Shown: positions 26,516 through 33,138 of the stretch, piece after piece | How positions within the stretch are numbered: the stretch's first letter is position 1 | How the letters are laid out: each line of letters opens with the position of its first letter | Assembly: GCA_017437005.1 (NCBI GenBank) | Contig: JAFSBZ010000041.1 | Coordinates: 1 to 46,838 of the forward strand | DNA length: 46,838 bases | DNA from: Clostridia bacterium | Lineage (GTDB): Bacteria > Bacillota > Clostridia > Oscillospirales > Acutalibacteraceae | Reading direction: 5' to 3' | Program-made: the position numbers and the translations under genes | Notes under the pieces: generated by a model | The model's database searches: none | The model's input: only the letters and a program-made list of their open reading frames with translations | Told to the model about the DNA's origin: nothing

Positions 26516-26722
26516 ATGAAAAATAAAATTGAAGAAATAAGAAAGCAAAAGGGCATTACCCAAGAGGATTTTGCAAAAACCCTCGGCGTATCAAGACAGA
26601 CTATCAGCTCACTTGAAACAGGCAGATATAATCCGTCGATTTTTTTAGCATTTAAAATCGCTAAATGTTTTGATATGACTATTGAAGAAATTTTTATTTT
26701 TGACGAGGAGGATATAAAATGA
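26516..26722 (+). CDS. XRE-family helix-turn-helix regulator
   Basis: The protein has 68 residues, almost all one HTH_3 domain: IEEIRKQKGITQEDFAKTLG, then VSRQTISSLETGRYNPSI, then a C-terminal MTIEEIFIFDEED tail. It resembles small YozG-like regulators. It should bind the palindromic ATGTAAAGT sites in its own promoter. The next gene, a four-helix membrane protein, starts inside its stop codon (ATGA), so the two are made together. Such regulator/membrane-protein pairs are common in Clostridia; the signal is unknown. Confidence 0.92.
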   Translation: MKNKIEEIRKQKGITQEDFAKTLGVSRQTISSLETGRYNPSIFLAFKIAKCFDMTIEEIFIFDEEDIK

Positions 26723-27117
26723 GAAAAGCACGACTTATATCAAGCATATTAGAAATTGTAATTGGTGTTGTATTATGCGTGTGCCATTTTGCTCATCGTA
26801 TAGACGAGTTCTGGAGTGGTATGGGCATAGCACTTATTATTGTTGGCTCACTTTTTCTTTTGCGTAATATTAAATACCAAACAAATGAAAAATATCGTGA
26901 AGAAATTGATACTCAAAATAAGGATGAACGCAATCGTTACCTATCGCTTAAAGCGTGGAGTTGGGCAGGATATTTATTTGTGATTATTGCCGCTGTTGGT
27001 ACAATCGTATTTAAGCTTGTAGGCAAAGAAGAGTTAATGATGCTTGCAAGCGGCAGTGTTTGCATAGTGATTTTTCTTTACTGGATAAGTTATATGATTT
27101 TACGCAAAAAATATTAA
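26719..27117 (+). CDS. Four-helix membrane protein partnered with XRE regulator
   Basis: The protein has 132 residues. Four hydrophobic segments lie at about 7-23, 33-48, 82-101 and 109-128, with a charged cytosolic loop in between (QTNEKYREEIDTQNKDERNR). That loop has the NKDERN motif seen in small membrane proteins that accompany XRE regulators in Firmicutes (DUF2178-like by memory, not verified). It overlaps the regulator by four bases. Function unknown; a role in sensing an envelope condition or in tolerance to a membrane-active compound would fit the pairing, but this is inference. Confidence 0.75.
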   Translation: MRKARLISSILEIVIGVVLCVCHFAHRIDEFWSGMGIALIIVGSLFLLRNIKYQTNEKYREEIDTQNKDERNRYLSLKAWSWAGYLFVIIAAVGTIVFKLVGKEELMMLASGSVCIVIFLYWISYMILRKKY

Positions 27118-27120
27118 GCT

Positions 27121-27149
27121 AAAATCCCCGAAAATTTCGGGGATTTTTT
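27121..27149 (+). terminator. Terminator after the XRE/membrane-protein pair
   Basis: The near-perfect stem AATCCCCGAAA/TTTCGGGGATT is followed by TTTTC. It shares the core AATCCCCGA sequence with the terminator after pnp 0.7 kb upstream. Confidence 0.9.
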
Positions 27150-27161
27150 CTTGTCGCTTAC

Positions 27162-27190
27162 TTGACTACAAAAAAACATTGTACTATAAT
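27162..27190 (+). promoter_or_regulatory. Promoter for the PTS IIC/nth unit
   Basis: TTGACT (27162-27167) and TATAAT (27185-27190) are separated by 17 bp, about 45 bp before the start codon at 27235. Confidence 0.85.
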
Positions 27191-27234
27191 TATATTAAAT
27201 TTGTGAGAAATTCATCAGACAGGAGGATGAAAAA

Positions 27235-28275
27235 ATGATTAAAAAGTATTTAAACCGTCTTTTTATAGATGGTCTGTCGGGAATGGCTTCTGGTCTTTTT
27301 GCGACGCTGATTATAGGTACAATTGTATCGCAAATTGGCACTATAATAGGTGGTGCGGCAGGAGGTTATCTTGTTGCCGTTGGCGGCTTTGCAAAGACCA
27401 TAACGGGCGCAGGTATTGGTATAGGTGTTGCTTGTAAGTTAAAATCTTCGCCACTTGTTACCGTATCGGCGGCGGTTGCAGGTCTTGTGGGTGCATTTCC
27501 AAATATCGCTACCGAAAGCTTTATTATGGGTCGTCCCGGTGAACCGTTGGGTGCTTTTGTGGCGGCATATGTTGCAATAGAGCTTGGTGGACTTGTATCG
27601 GGAAAAACAAAGGTTGATATTATTGTTACACCGTTAGTTTCTATCCTTACAGGTAGTGTTGCGGGATTTGTTATAGGACCACCTGTGTCAAAATTTATGT
27701 CTTGGATTGGCTCTATTATCAACTTTGGTGTGGAACAGCAGCCAATTATTTGCGGTATTATTGTATCGGTTGTTATGGGTATATGCTTGACTTTACCTAT
27801 TTCATCAGCGGCAATAGGTGTATCACTTAAACTTTCGGGTCTTGCGGCAGGCGCTGCAGTTGTGGGCTGTTGCTGTAATATGATAGGCTTTGCAGTAGCA
27901 TCATACCGTGAAAACAAGGTATCAGGTCTTGTTTCACAAGGCATTGGTACGTCAATGCTTCAAATGCCTAACATTGTTCGCAAGCCTATAATATGGCTTC
28001 CCGCTATTGTTGCCAGTGCTGTTTTGGGCCCTGTATCTACAGCACTGCTTAAAATGGTAAGCACTCCTACGGGTTCTGGTATGGGAACAGCAGGACTTGT
28101 GGGTCCGTTTGAAACGTATACCGCAATGGCTAGCGCAGGTGTTGAACCGGTGGTTGTTGTACTTGAGATTGCAGTTATGCATTTTGTATTACCGGCTGTT
28201 ATTGCTCTTGGAGTGAGTGAGACTATGCGCAAGCTGGGCTGGATAAAATCAGGCGATATGAGGCTTGATACATAA
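27235..28275 (+). CDS. PTS IIC-type membrane permease (PTS_EIIC_2-like)
   Basis: The protein has 346 residues, with AGGAGG upstream. It is very hydrophobic, with roughly eight to ten membrane segments rich in Gly and Ala (GGAAGGYLVAVGGFAKTITGAG, VVGCCCNMIGFAVASYREN). Length and composition match the stand-alone IIC family PF13303 common in Firmicutes. No IIA or IIB domain is present in the protein or nearby, so it may use IIA/IIB proteins encoded elsewhere or move its solute in another way. Substrate unknown. Its stop overlaps the start of nth by one base, which is a strange functional pairing. Confidence 0.8.
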   Translation: MIKKYLNRLFIDGLSGMASGLFATLIIGTIVSQIGTIIGGAAGGYLVAVGGFAKTITGAGIGIGVACKLKSSPLVTVSAAVAGLVGAFPNIATESFIMGRPGEPLGAFVAAYVAIELGGLVSGKTKVDIIVTPLVSILTGSVAGFVIGPPVSKFMSWIGSIINFGVEQQPIICGIIVSVVMGICLTLPISSAAIGVSLKLSGLAAGAAVVGCCCNMIGFAVASYRENKVSGLVSQGIGTSMLQMPNIVRKPIIWLPAIVASAVLGPVSTALLKMVSTPTGSGMGTAGLVGPFETYTAMASAGVEPVVVVLEIAVMHFVLPAVIALGVSETMRKLGWIKSGDMRLDT

Positions 28276-28910
28276 TGACCAAAAAAGAAAGAGTTATAAA
28301 AGCGGTTGAAGCGCTTGAAAAACTGTATCCTGATGCAATATGTTCGCTCGATTACAGTGATGCATTTCAGTTGCTTGTTGCAACACGTCTTTCGGCACAG
28401 TGTACCGATGCGCGAGTTAATATGGTAACGCCCGCATTGTTTAAAGCCTATCCCGACGCAGCCTCAATGGCAAAAGCGCCCATAGAAAGCGTCGAAGAGC
28501 TTATTAAGACCTGTGGTCTTTATAAAACAAAGGCAAAAGATTTGGTTGGCATTGGGCAAATGATAATGACCGAGTTTGACGGTAAAGTACCAGACACTAT
28601 TGAGCAGCTAACACGCTTGCCTGGTGTTGGTCGCAAAACCGCAAATCTTGTTTGCGGTGATGTCTACGGCAAGCCTGCCGTTGTTACCGATACGCATTTT
28701 ATAAGGCTTTGTAACCGATTAGGTTTTGTTAAAACCACAAATCCTCTACAGGCTGAAAACGCTATGCGCAAGCTTTTGCCACCCGATAAATCAAATGATT
28801 TTTGTCATCGTAGTGTACTTTTTGGCCGTGATATTTGTACTGCTCGTAAAACATATTGCGACCGTTGCCCAATGGCAGATTTTTGCCCGTCAAAAACGGA
28901 TTTCGAATAG
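28275..28910 (+). CDS. nth: Endonuclease III (DNA glycosylase/AP lyase)
   Basis: The protein has 211 residues, the normal length. It removes oxidised pyrimidines and nicks abasic sites. Visible motifs: the helix-hairpin-helix LPGVGRKTANLV with the catalytic Lys, the catalytic Asp in VVTDTHFIRLCNRLG, and the C-terminal 4Fe-4S loop C-x6-C-x2-C-x5-C (CTARKTYCDRCPMADFC). It is coupled to the preceding permease by a one-base overlap and is followed within 10 bases by the next gene. Confidence 0.97.
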   Translation: MTKKERVIKAVEALEKLYPDAICSLDYSDAFQLLVATRLSAQCTDARVNMVTPALFKAYPDAASMAKAPIESVEELIKTCGLYKTKAKDLVGIGQMIMTEFDGKVPDTIEQLTRLPGVGRKTANLVCGDVYGKPAVVTDTHFIRLCNRLGFVKTTNPLQAENAMRKLLPPDKSNDFCHRSVLFGRDICTARKTYCDRCPMADFCPSKTDFE

Positions 28911-28918
28911 GAGTAAAT

Positions 28919-30616
28919 ATGAGTTTTAAAACCAAAGTTTATAATTTAATGAAAGATTGGTGTGACGAGTTGCTTAAAACTCAACTCGATATGCCTGACC
29001 CATTGCTTGACGGTGCCATTTTGTGCCCTGGTTGCGCAGTGGTACACGGACGTTGTGCCGATATGGTTTTGCCGCTTGTTCTTTTATATAAAGAAACAGG
29101 GGACCAACATTATCTTAACGCGGCTAAAAAGCTTATTGATTGGACCGAATATAATCTGCTTTCCGAAAATGACGATTACCGCAACGACCTTGCAAATCGT
29201 TGGAAGGGCACAAATATTTTCACCTGCCTTATGCTTGGTGAAACCTTGCATAGATTTGGTGATATTTTAGATAAAGAAACATTTGATAAATGGGATAACA
29301 TATTCCGTCGTCGTGCGGCTGCATCTATCGGTTGGTGTGAGGCGGCAGGACCGCACATAAACTATAACGCGGGTGCGGCGGCTATGTTTGCCTTTGCTTA
29401 CAACTATACAGGTGAGCAAAAGTTTTTAGATAACGCCTTAAAGCAAGAGGTATTTTGCCGTGCTCATTTTGACAATGAAGGCCTTTTCTTTGGCGAGGGC
29501 AAGCCACTTGATGGTACAACGGCAAAGGGCTGTCACTTTATTGATATGGGCTACAACCTTGAAGAGTCTATTCCGCTTCTTGTGCTTCATTCTATATGGC
29601 TTAAAGACGAAGAAAAGATTAGGTTTTATACCAAACGTGCTATTGACCATTTGGGATTTTTGCTACCCGATGGCGCTATTGATAACAGTTGGGGTACGCG
29701 TCAAAACAAATGGACCTATTGGGGTAGCCGCACCAGTGACGGTATGCACGAGGGCTTTGTATACATAGCAAAAGATAATCCCGTTATAGCAAAGGCTGTT
29801 CGCCGCAATATAGAGCTTTTAGAAAAATGTACTGTGGATGGCAGACTTTACGGCGGTCTTATGTATCACTCGGCACATGAGCCTGCTTGTATTCATCACG
29901 CATTTGACAAGGTTAAGTCGCTTGCAGTTATGTATCTTGAAATGGGTGACGAGTTTGACACTTGCCTTGATGCTAAATTGCCACGTGAGATAGAAGGCGT
30001 AAAGAAATACCAAAACGGGTATCTTTATACCGTTTCAAAGGGTGATTTTACCGCAACTGTAAACGCTTGCGACACACATATTTATACTGCCAGTGAAACA
30101 GGCGGCGGTGCAATTAGTATGCTTTATAATCAAGATTACGGTGCAGTTATGGCGGCAACACTTTATCGCTTTGTTACCACCGAGCCTATGAATATGCAAA
30201 TCCAGCGCCACGTTGACAACGAGATTTGCAACACCGCGCGCATTGGTCGTAGTGATACCGATAAAACGGTAGAGCTTGTACAAAATGATTACACTATTAC
30301 TGCAAAGAGCGAAAAATCCGGTTTTGAAATAAAATATGATTTTACGGAAGAAGCAGTAAATATTTGCGTTTTGTCAAATGTTGATAGTGAATACGTTTTG
30401 CCTATTGTTAGTCAAAGCGGCGATAGTGTAGAGATGCTCGAAAACGAGGTTATATTTAAAAATATGTTGTCGGTATCGTTTGATAGCAAATACACCATAG
30501 ACCCAGCTGACAAAAAGCGTCATTTCCACCCCGTAGGCGGTTTTCAGTACAAGCATTTAACATTCCCTGTAAAAGCCGAAAAACCACTCAACATTAAGAT
30601 AAGAATAAATAAGTAA
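28919..30616 (+). CDS. Cytosolic (alpha/alpha)6-barrel protein, possible polysaccharide lyase or hydrolase
   Basis: The protein has 565 residues from ATG 28919, with TAGGAG upstream. No signal peptide. Residues 1 to about 340 look like an (alpha/alpha)n toroid as in heparinase, GH88/GH105 or related families: repeated helices with GCAVVHGRCADMVLPLVLL, HINYNAGAAAMFAFAYNYTG and DGAIDNSWGTRQNKWTYWGSR. The remaining part is beta-rich and could be a sandwich domain. His and Tyr residues in the central part could be catalytic, but I could not match a family motif. It is probably an enzyme of intracellular oligosaccharide breakdown. It sits after nth in the same direction and ends in a terminator shared with the convergent MocR gene. 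Confidence 0.65.
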   Translation: MSFKTKVYNLMKDWCDELLKTQLDMPDPLLDGAILCPGCAVVHGRCADMVLPLVLLYKETGDQHYLNAAKKLIDWTEYNLLSENDDYRNDLANRWKGTNIFTCLMLGETLHRFGDILDKETFDKWDNIFRRRAAASIGWCEAAGPHINYNAGAAAMFAFAYNYTGEQKFLDNALKQEVFCRAHFDNEGLFFGEGKPLDGTTAKGCHFIDMGYNLEESIPLLVLHSIWLKDEEKIRFYTKRAIDHLGFLLPDGAIDNSWGTRQNKWTYWGSRTSDGMHEGFVYIAKDNPVIAKAVRRNIELLEKCTVDGRLYGGLMYHSAHEPACIHHAFDKVKSLAVMYLEMGDEFDTCLDAKLPREIEGVKKYQNGYLYTVSKGDFTATVNACDTHIYTASETGGGAISMLYNQDYGAVMAATLYRFVTTEPMNMQIQRHVDNEICNTARIGRSDTDKTVELVQNDYTITAKSEKSGFEIKYDFTEEAVNICVLSNVDSEYVLPIVSQSGDSVEMLENEVIFKNMLSVSFDSKYTIDPADKKRHFHPVGGFQYKHLTFPVKAEKPLNIKIRINK

Positions 30617-30621
30617 AATTT

Positions 30622-30653
30622 AAGACGCGGTCTATTGGCCGCGTCTTCTTTTT
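30622..30653. terminator. Terminator shared by convergent genes
   Basis: The stem AAGACGCGG (30622-30630)/CCGCGTCTT (30639-30647) has an 8-nt loop and is followed by CTTTTTC. The stop codon of the minus-strand regulator gene lies within the loop. Confidence 0.9.
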
Positions 30654-31711
30654 CGTCTTACTTTGTTTATGTGTCGTTCAAAATCGCCGCAGCTTATAAA
30701 TTCGGCAAGTACAAGTTGATTAAACAGAGGTACACTGCAAGAATAAAATCCAACAGTTTTTTCATATAACTCTATCATATTCTCGGGCAAAAGCATATAC
30801 GCTGTTCTTATGGACGGTGAAATGGTTTTTGAAAATGTGTTTACATATATAACGTTACTGCCACCTGACAAAGAAAACACCGTTTCTTCTGACTTTTTTA
30901 GCAAGGTAAACTCTGATTCAAAATCGTCTTCCACAATTATGCGATTGCCTTCTTTTGCCCAACGTATATATTCACGTTTTTTAGAAGCACTTGCACTAAC
31001 ACGACTTGGAAAACTTCGATATGGTGTTATGTGTAGCACTGTGGCAGGAGTTTTATTAAGGTGCTCGCTTGAGATACCGTCATTTAAAAGCGGAAGAAAA
31101 AGTGTTTTTACGCCATTCGCACGGTACACCTGACCAATTTTTTTATAGGATGGATTTTCAAGTGCGTAGATGCGGTTTTTACCAAGCATCTGTACAACAA
31201 GACCGTAAAGATACTCACTGCCGGCTCCTATTACTATTTGCTCTGTTTTAACCTCTATACCACGGCTACGTTTAAGATAATCGCGAATTGCGGTTTTAAG
31301 CTCGATGCTTCCACTGCCATCGCTTGAACTAAAAATATCTTTGCCGTAATTACCCAAAACCCTACGTATTGTTTTTGCGTACAGCGAAAAGGGAAAGTCG
31401 CCGCCTTGTTCGGCTGTGTGGGTATTTATGGTTGGTGCGGTTATTACTTTTGCAGGTGCTACAAAGGTGCTGTCGGGATTATAACACACAAAATAACCGC
31501 TTCGTTCTCTTGTGTTGATGTAGCCTTCGTCATAAAGTAGTGAATATGCGTGTTCAACCGTTATTACGCTAACGCCGATTTCTTCAGACAAAAGTCGCTT
31601 TGACGGTAGCTTTGTATCATACATATACACACCGTTTACAATATCATTTTTTATTTGCTCGTAAATTTGCAAATATGCTTTACCTTTTTGCTTGTCAATT
31701 ATATATTTCAT
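30632..31711 (-). CDS. MocR/PdxR-type GntR regulator, C-terminally truncated
   Basis: The protein has 359 residues; full MocR proteins usually have about 450-480. A GntR winged helix occupies residues 1-75 (YLQIYEQIKNDIVNG, KLPSKRLLSEEIGVSVITVEHAY). An aminotransferase fold type I domain follows, with the PLP-binding lysine K295 in VNTFSKTISPSIR. The sequence stops just after HINKVRRKRR, where the C-terminal small domain of about 100 residues normally begins. The stop lies in a terminator shared with the convergent gene, so no space remains for the missing part. It is divergent from a pyridoxal/pyridoxamine kinase, which suits a vitamin B6-sensing regulator. Whether the truncated form still folds and binds PLP is open. 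Confidence 0.85.
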   Translation of the reverse strand: MKYIIDKQKGKAYLQIYEQIKNDIVNGVYMYDTKLPSKRLLSEEIGVSVITVEHAYSLLYDEGYINTRERSGYFVCYNPDSTFVAPAKVITAPTINTHTAEQGGDFPFSLYAKTIRRVLGNYGKDIFSSSDGSGSIELKTAIRDYLKRSRGIEVKTEQIVIGAGSEYLYGLVVQMLGKNRIYALENPSYKKIGQVYRANGVKTLFLPLLNDGISSEHLNKTPATVLHITPYRSFPSRVSASASKKREYIRWAKEGNRIIVEDDFESEFTLLKKSEETVFSLSGGSNVIYVNTFSKTISPSIRTAYMLLPENMIELYEKTVGFYSCSVPLFNQLVLAEFISCGDFERHINKVRRKRRRGQ

Positions 31712-31802
31712 CTGGTCTTATAAAATACTCCCATTTTGATTATTTTTATATTATCAAAATAATTATATACTTTATAAAAAGATTTTTCAAGGAGCAATTA
31801 TT
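31712..31802. promoter_or_regulatory. Divergent MocR/kinase control region
   Basis: ATTTTGAT (31733-31740) and ATCAAAAT (31753-31760) form an inverted repeat with a 12-bp spacer. A related TTATAAAA element occurs near each end, at 31718-31725 and about 31772-31779. TATACT at 31766-31771 may be the kinase -10 and AAGGAG upstream of ATG 31803 is its ribosome site. MocR regulators commonly bind repeats in such divergent regions. Confidence 0.55.
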
Positions 31803-32642
31803 ATGCAAAAAAAAGTAGCGGCAATTCACGATATTTCGTGTTTTGGCAAATGTTCACTTACGGTGGCTTTGCCTATTATTTCAGCGGCGGGAATAGAGTG
31901 CGCAGGTATACCGACAGCAATACTTTCTACGCACACGGGCGGTTTTTCGGGTTATACCTTCCGAGATCTTACCGATGATATTATGCCTGTGGCAAATCAC
32001 TGGAAAAAAGAGGGAATAACCTTTGATGCGGTATATAGCGGATATCTCGGTTCGGCAGATCAGATTGACCTTGTGTGCGAGGCGGTAGATACCTTTGGCA
32101 CCGATAAAACCTTGCTCATAGTCGATCCTGTTATGGCTGACCACGGCAGGCTTTATGCGGGCTTTCCTGATAGTTTTCCAAAAGAGATGGTGCGCCTTTG
32201 CGCTAAAGCGGATATAATAACACCAAATATTACCGAAGCGGCATTTATGACCGATATGCCTTATATGGAAGCACCACATAGTAAAGAATATATCGAATCT
32301 TTGCTTATGGGACTTCGCAGGTTTGCAAACGGCAAAATTGTGCTTACAGGTGTTTGCTTTAAAGCGGGCGAAATAGGTGCCGCTTGTATGGAAGGCGAAA
32401 AGATAGAATATATATTTACTCCACACGTTGATGCCGCATATCACGGTACGGGTGATATATTTACAAGCGCACTAACATGTGGAATATTATTAGGAAAATC
32501 TCTTGGCGAAGCGGCACTTATAGCAGCAAAGTTCACAGCAGGCTGCATCAAGCTTACTAAGGAACAATACCCTGAAATGAAATACGGTGTAAATTTTGAA
32601 GCCCAGATACCAAATCTTTTGAAATTGCTTCAAATAATATAA
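31803..32642 (+). CDS. pdxY: Pyridoxal/pyridoxamine kinase
   Basis: The protein has 279 residues, of the PfkB/ribokinase-like PdxK/PdxY group. It phosphorylates B6 vitamers with ATP, salvaging pyridoxal phosphate. Motifs: HDISCFGKCSLTVALPIISAAG at the start, THTGGFSGY (lid/substrate region), VDPVMADHGRLY (Mg/phosphate region), ITPNITEA and the anion-hole motif HGTGDIFTSAL, with D in place as general base. Divergent from the MocR-type gene, which implies control by B6 status. No terminator follows; instead a sigma-E-like promoter for spoIIID begins a few bases after the stop. Confidence 0.92.
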   Translation: MQKKVAAIHDISCFGKCSLTVALPIISAAGIECAGIPTAILSTHTGGFSGYTFRDLTDDIMPVANHWKKEGITFDAVYSGYLGSADQIDLVCEAVDTFGTDKTLLIVDPVMADHGRLYAGFPDSFPKEMVRLCAKADIITPNITEAAFMTDMPYMEAPHSKEYIESLLMGLRRFANGKIVLTGVCFKAGEIGAACMEGEKIEYIFTPHVDAAYHGTGDIFTSALTCGILLGKSLGEAALIAAKFTAGCIKLTKEQYPEMKYGVNFEAQIPNLLKLLQII

Positions 32643-32644
32643 TA

Positions 32645-32673
32645 TCATAAAGTGTATAAATCTCTCATATAAT
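32645..32673 (+). promoter_or_regulatory. Sigma-E-type sporulation promoter for spoIIID
   Basis: TCATAAA (32645-32651), a 14-bp spacer and CATATAAT (32666-32673) match the sigma-E pattern (ATA, about 16 bp, CATACAAT-like). In B. subtilis spoIIID is transcribed by sigma-E, so the position agrees with known biology. Confidence 0.7.
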
Positions 32674-32713
32674 TAACCAAGTCCTTTTAAGGTGGTAGTT
32701 ATATGAGAGATTT
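32658..32713 (+). repeat. 15-bp inverted repeat spanning spoIIID -10 and start codon
   Basis: AAATCTCTCATATAA (32658-32672) and TTATATGAGAGATTT (32699-32713) are perfectly complementary with a 26-nt loop. The left arm contains most of the -10 element and the right arm contains the ATG at 32703. The loop holds the ribosome site AAGGTGG (32689-32695). A T-run follows the right arm. Confidence 0.85.
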
Positions 32714-32951
32714 TTGCGATGATAGAGCAGTCGTTTTAGGAGAATATATAGTTGAAACGGGCGCTACTGTGCGAGCAACGGCAAAGGTTTTTAAAATAAG
32801 CAAAAGCACAGTGCATAAGGATGTGTCAGAAAAACTTTATTACATAAATCGCGAGCTATACCGTCAGGTTAAAGAGGTGCTTGAAAAAAATAAAAGCGAG
32901 CGACATATCCGTGGCGGGCTTGCAACAAGGCGAAAATACAAGGGCGAGTAA
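32703..32951 (+). CDS. spoIIID: Sporulation transcriptional regulator SpoIIID
   Basis: The protein has 82 residues, the family length. SpoIIID is the small mother-cell DNA-binding protein that modulates sigma-E genes and switches on sigma-K genes. Family features: RAVVLGEYIVETGATVRATA, the HTH VFKISKSTVHKDVSEKL, and RHIRGGLATRRKYKG at the C-terminus. Its presence is good evidence that the organism can form endospores. ATG 32703 follows AAGGTGG by 7 bp. It has a sigma-E-like promoter and sits inside a long inverted repeat that may block translation of read-through mRNA from the kinase gene. It is unrelated in function to both neighbours. Confidence 0.97.
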   Translation: MRDFCDDRAVVLGEYIVETGATVRATAKVFKISKSTVHKDVSEKLYYINRELYRQVKEVLEKNKSERHIRGGLATRRKYKGE

Positions 32952-32990
32952 TAAATTTTTAAGTGAATTATTTTTCTTTTATTTTGTGTT

Positions 32991-33056
32991 AAACAAAGAT
33001 TTTTTCACCGATTTTACAACAAAACGGTGGATAAATCTTTGTTTTTATTTTATTTT
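32991..33056 (+). terminator. Terminator-like hairpin between spoIIID and the microcompartment locus
   Basis: AAACAAAGATTT (32991-33002) pairs with AAATCTTTGTTT (33033-33044), with an inner CACCG (33006-33010)/CGGTG (33025-33029) stem. A T-rich tail follows. It insulates the glycyl radical enzyme promoter from spoIIID. Confidence 0.8.
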
Positions 33057-33079
33057 TCTTTGTTTTGTTGGTTTTTGTG

Positions 33080-33108
33080 TTGACTTTTGTGTGGTTTTGG
33101 TGTATGAT
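33080..33108 (+). promoter_or_regulatory. Promoter of microcompartment unit 1
   Basis: TTGACT (33080-33085), 17 bp and TATGAT (33103-33108). The 12-mer CTTTTGTGTGGT at 33084-33095 overlaps the -35 and recurs in the unit 2 promoter. Confidence 0.8.
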
Positions 33109-33138
33109 ATAGACAATTAGTAAAGTGAGGTATTGTCT

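Noticed and set aside
27366-27944. 192-codon open frame on the minus strand inside the PTS IIC gene
   Set aside because: Rich in Pro, Thr and Ala as expected from the reverse of a Gly/Ala/Val-rich membrane protein; no start signal.
31712-31802. Riboswitch before the B6 kinase gene
   Set aside because: The region is short, AT-rich and has no conserved structured core; operator repeats explain it better.
31881-32444. 187-codon open frame opposite the B6 kinase gene
   Set aside because: Kinase motifs on the plus strand are intact, and the antisense product has no recognisable features or ribosome site.
32881-33120. Small open frame between spoIIID and the radical enzyme gene
   Set aside because: It starts inside spoIIID and covers the terminator hairpin and promoter; the hydrophobic product comes from T-rich DNA.
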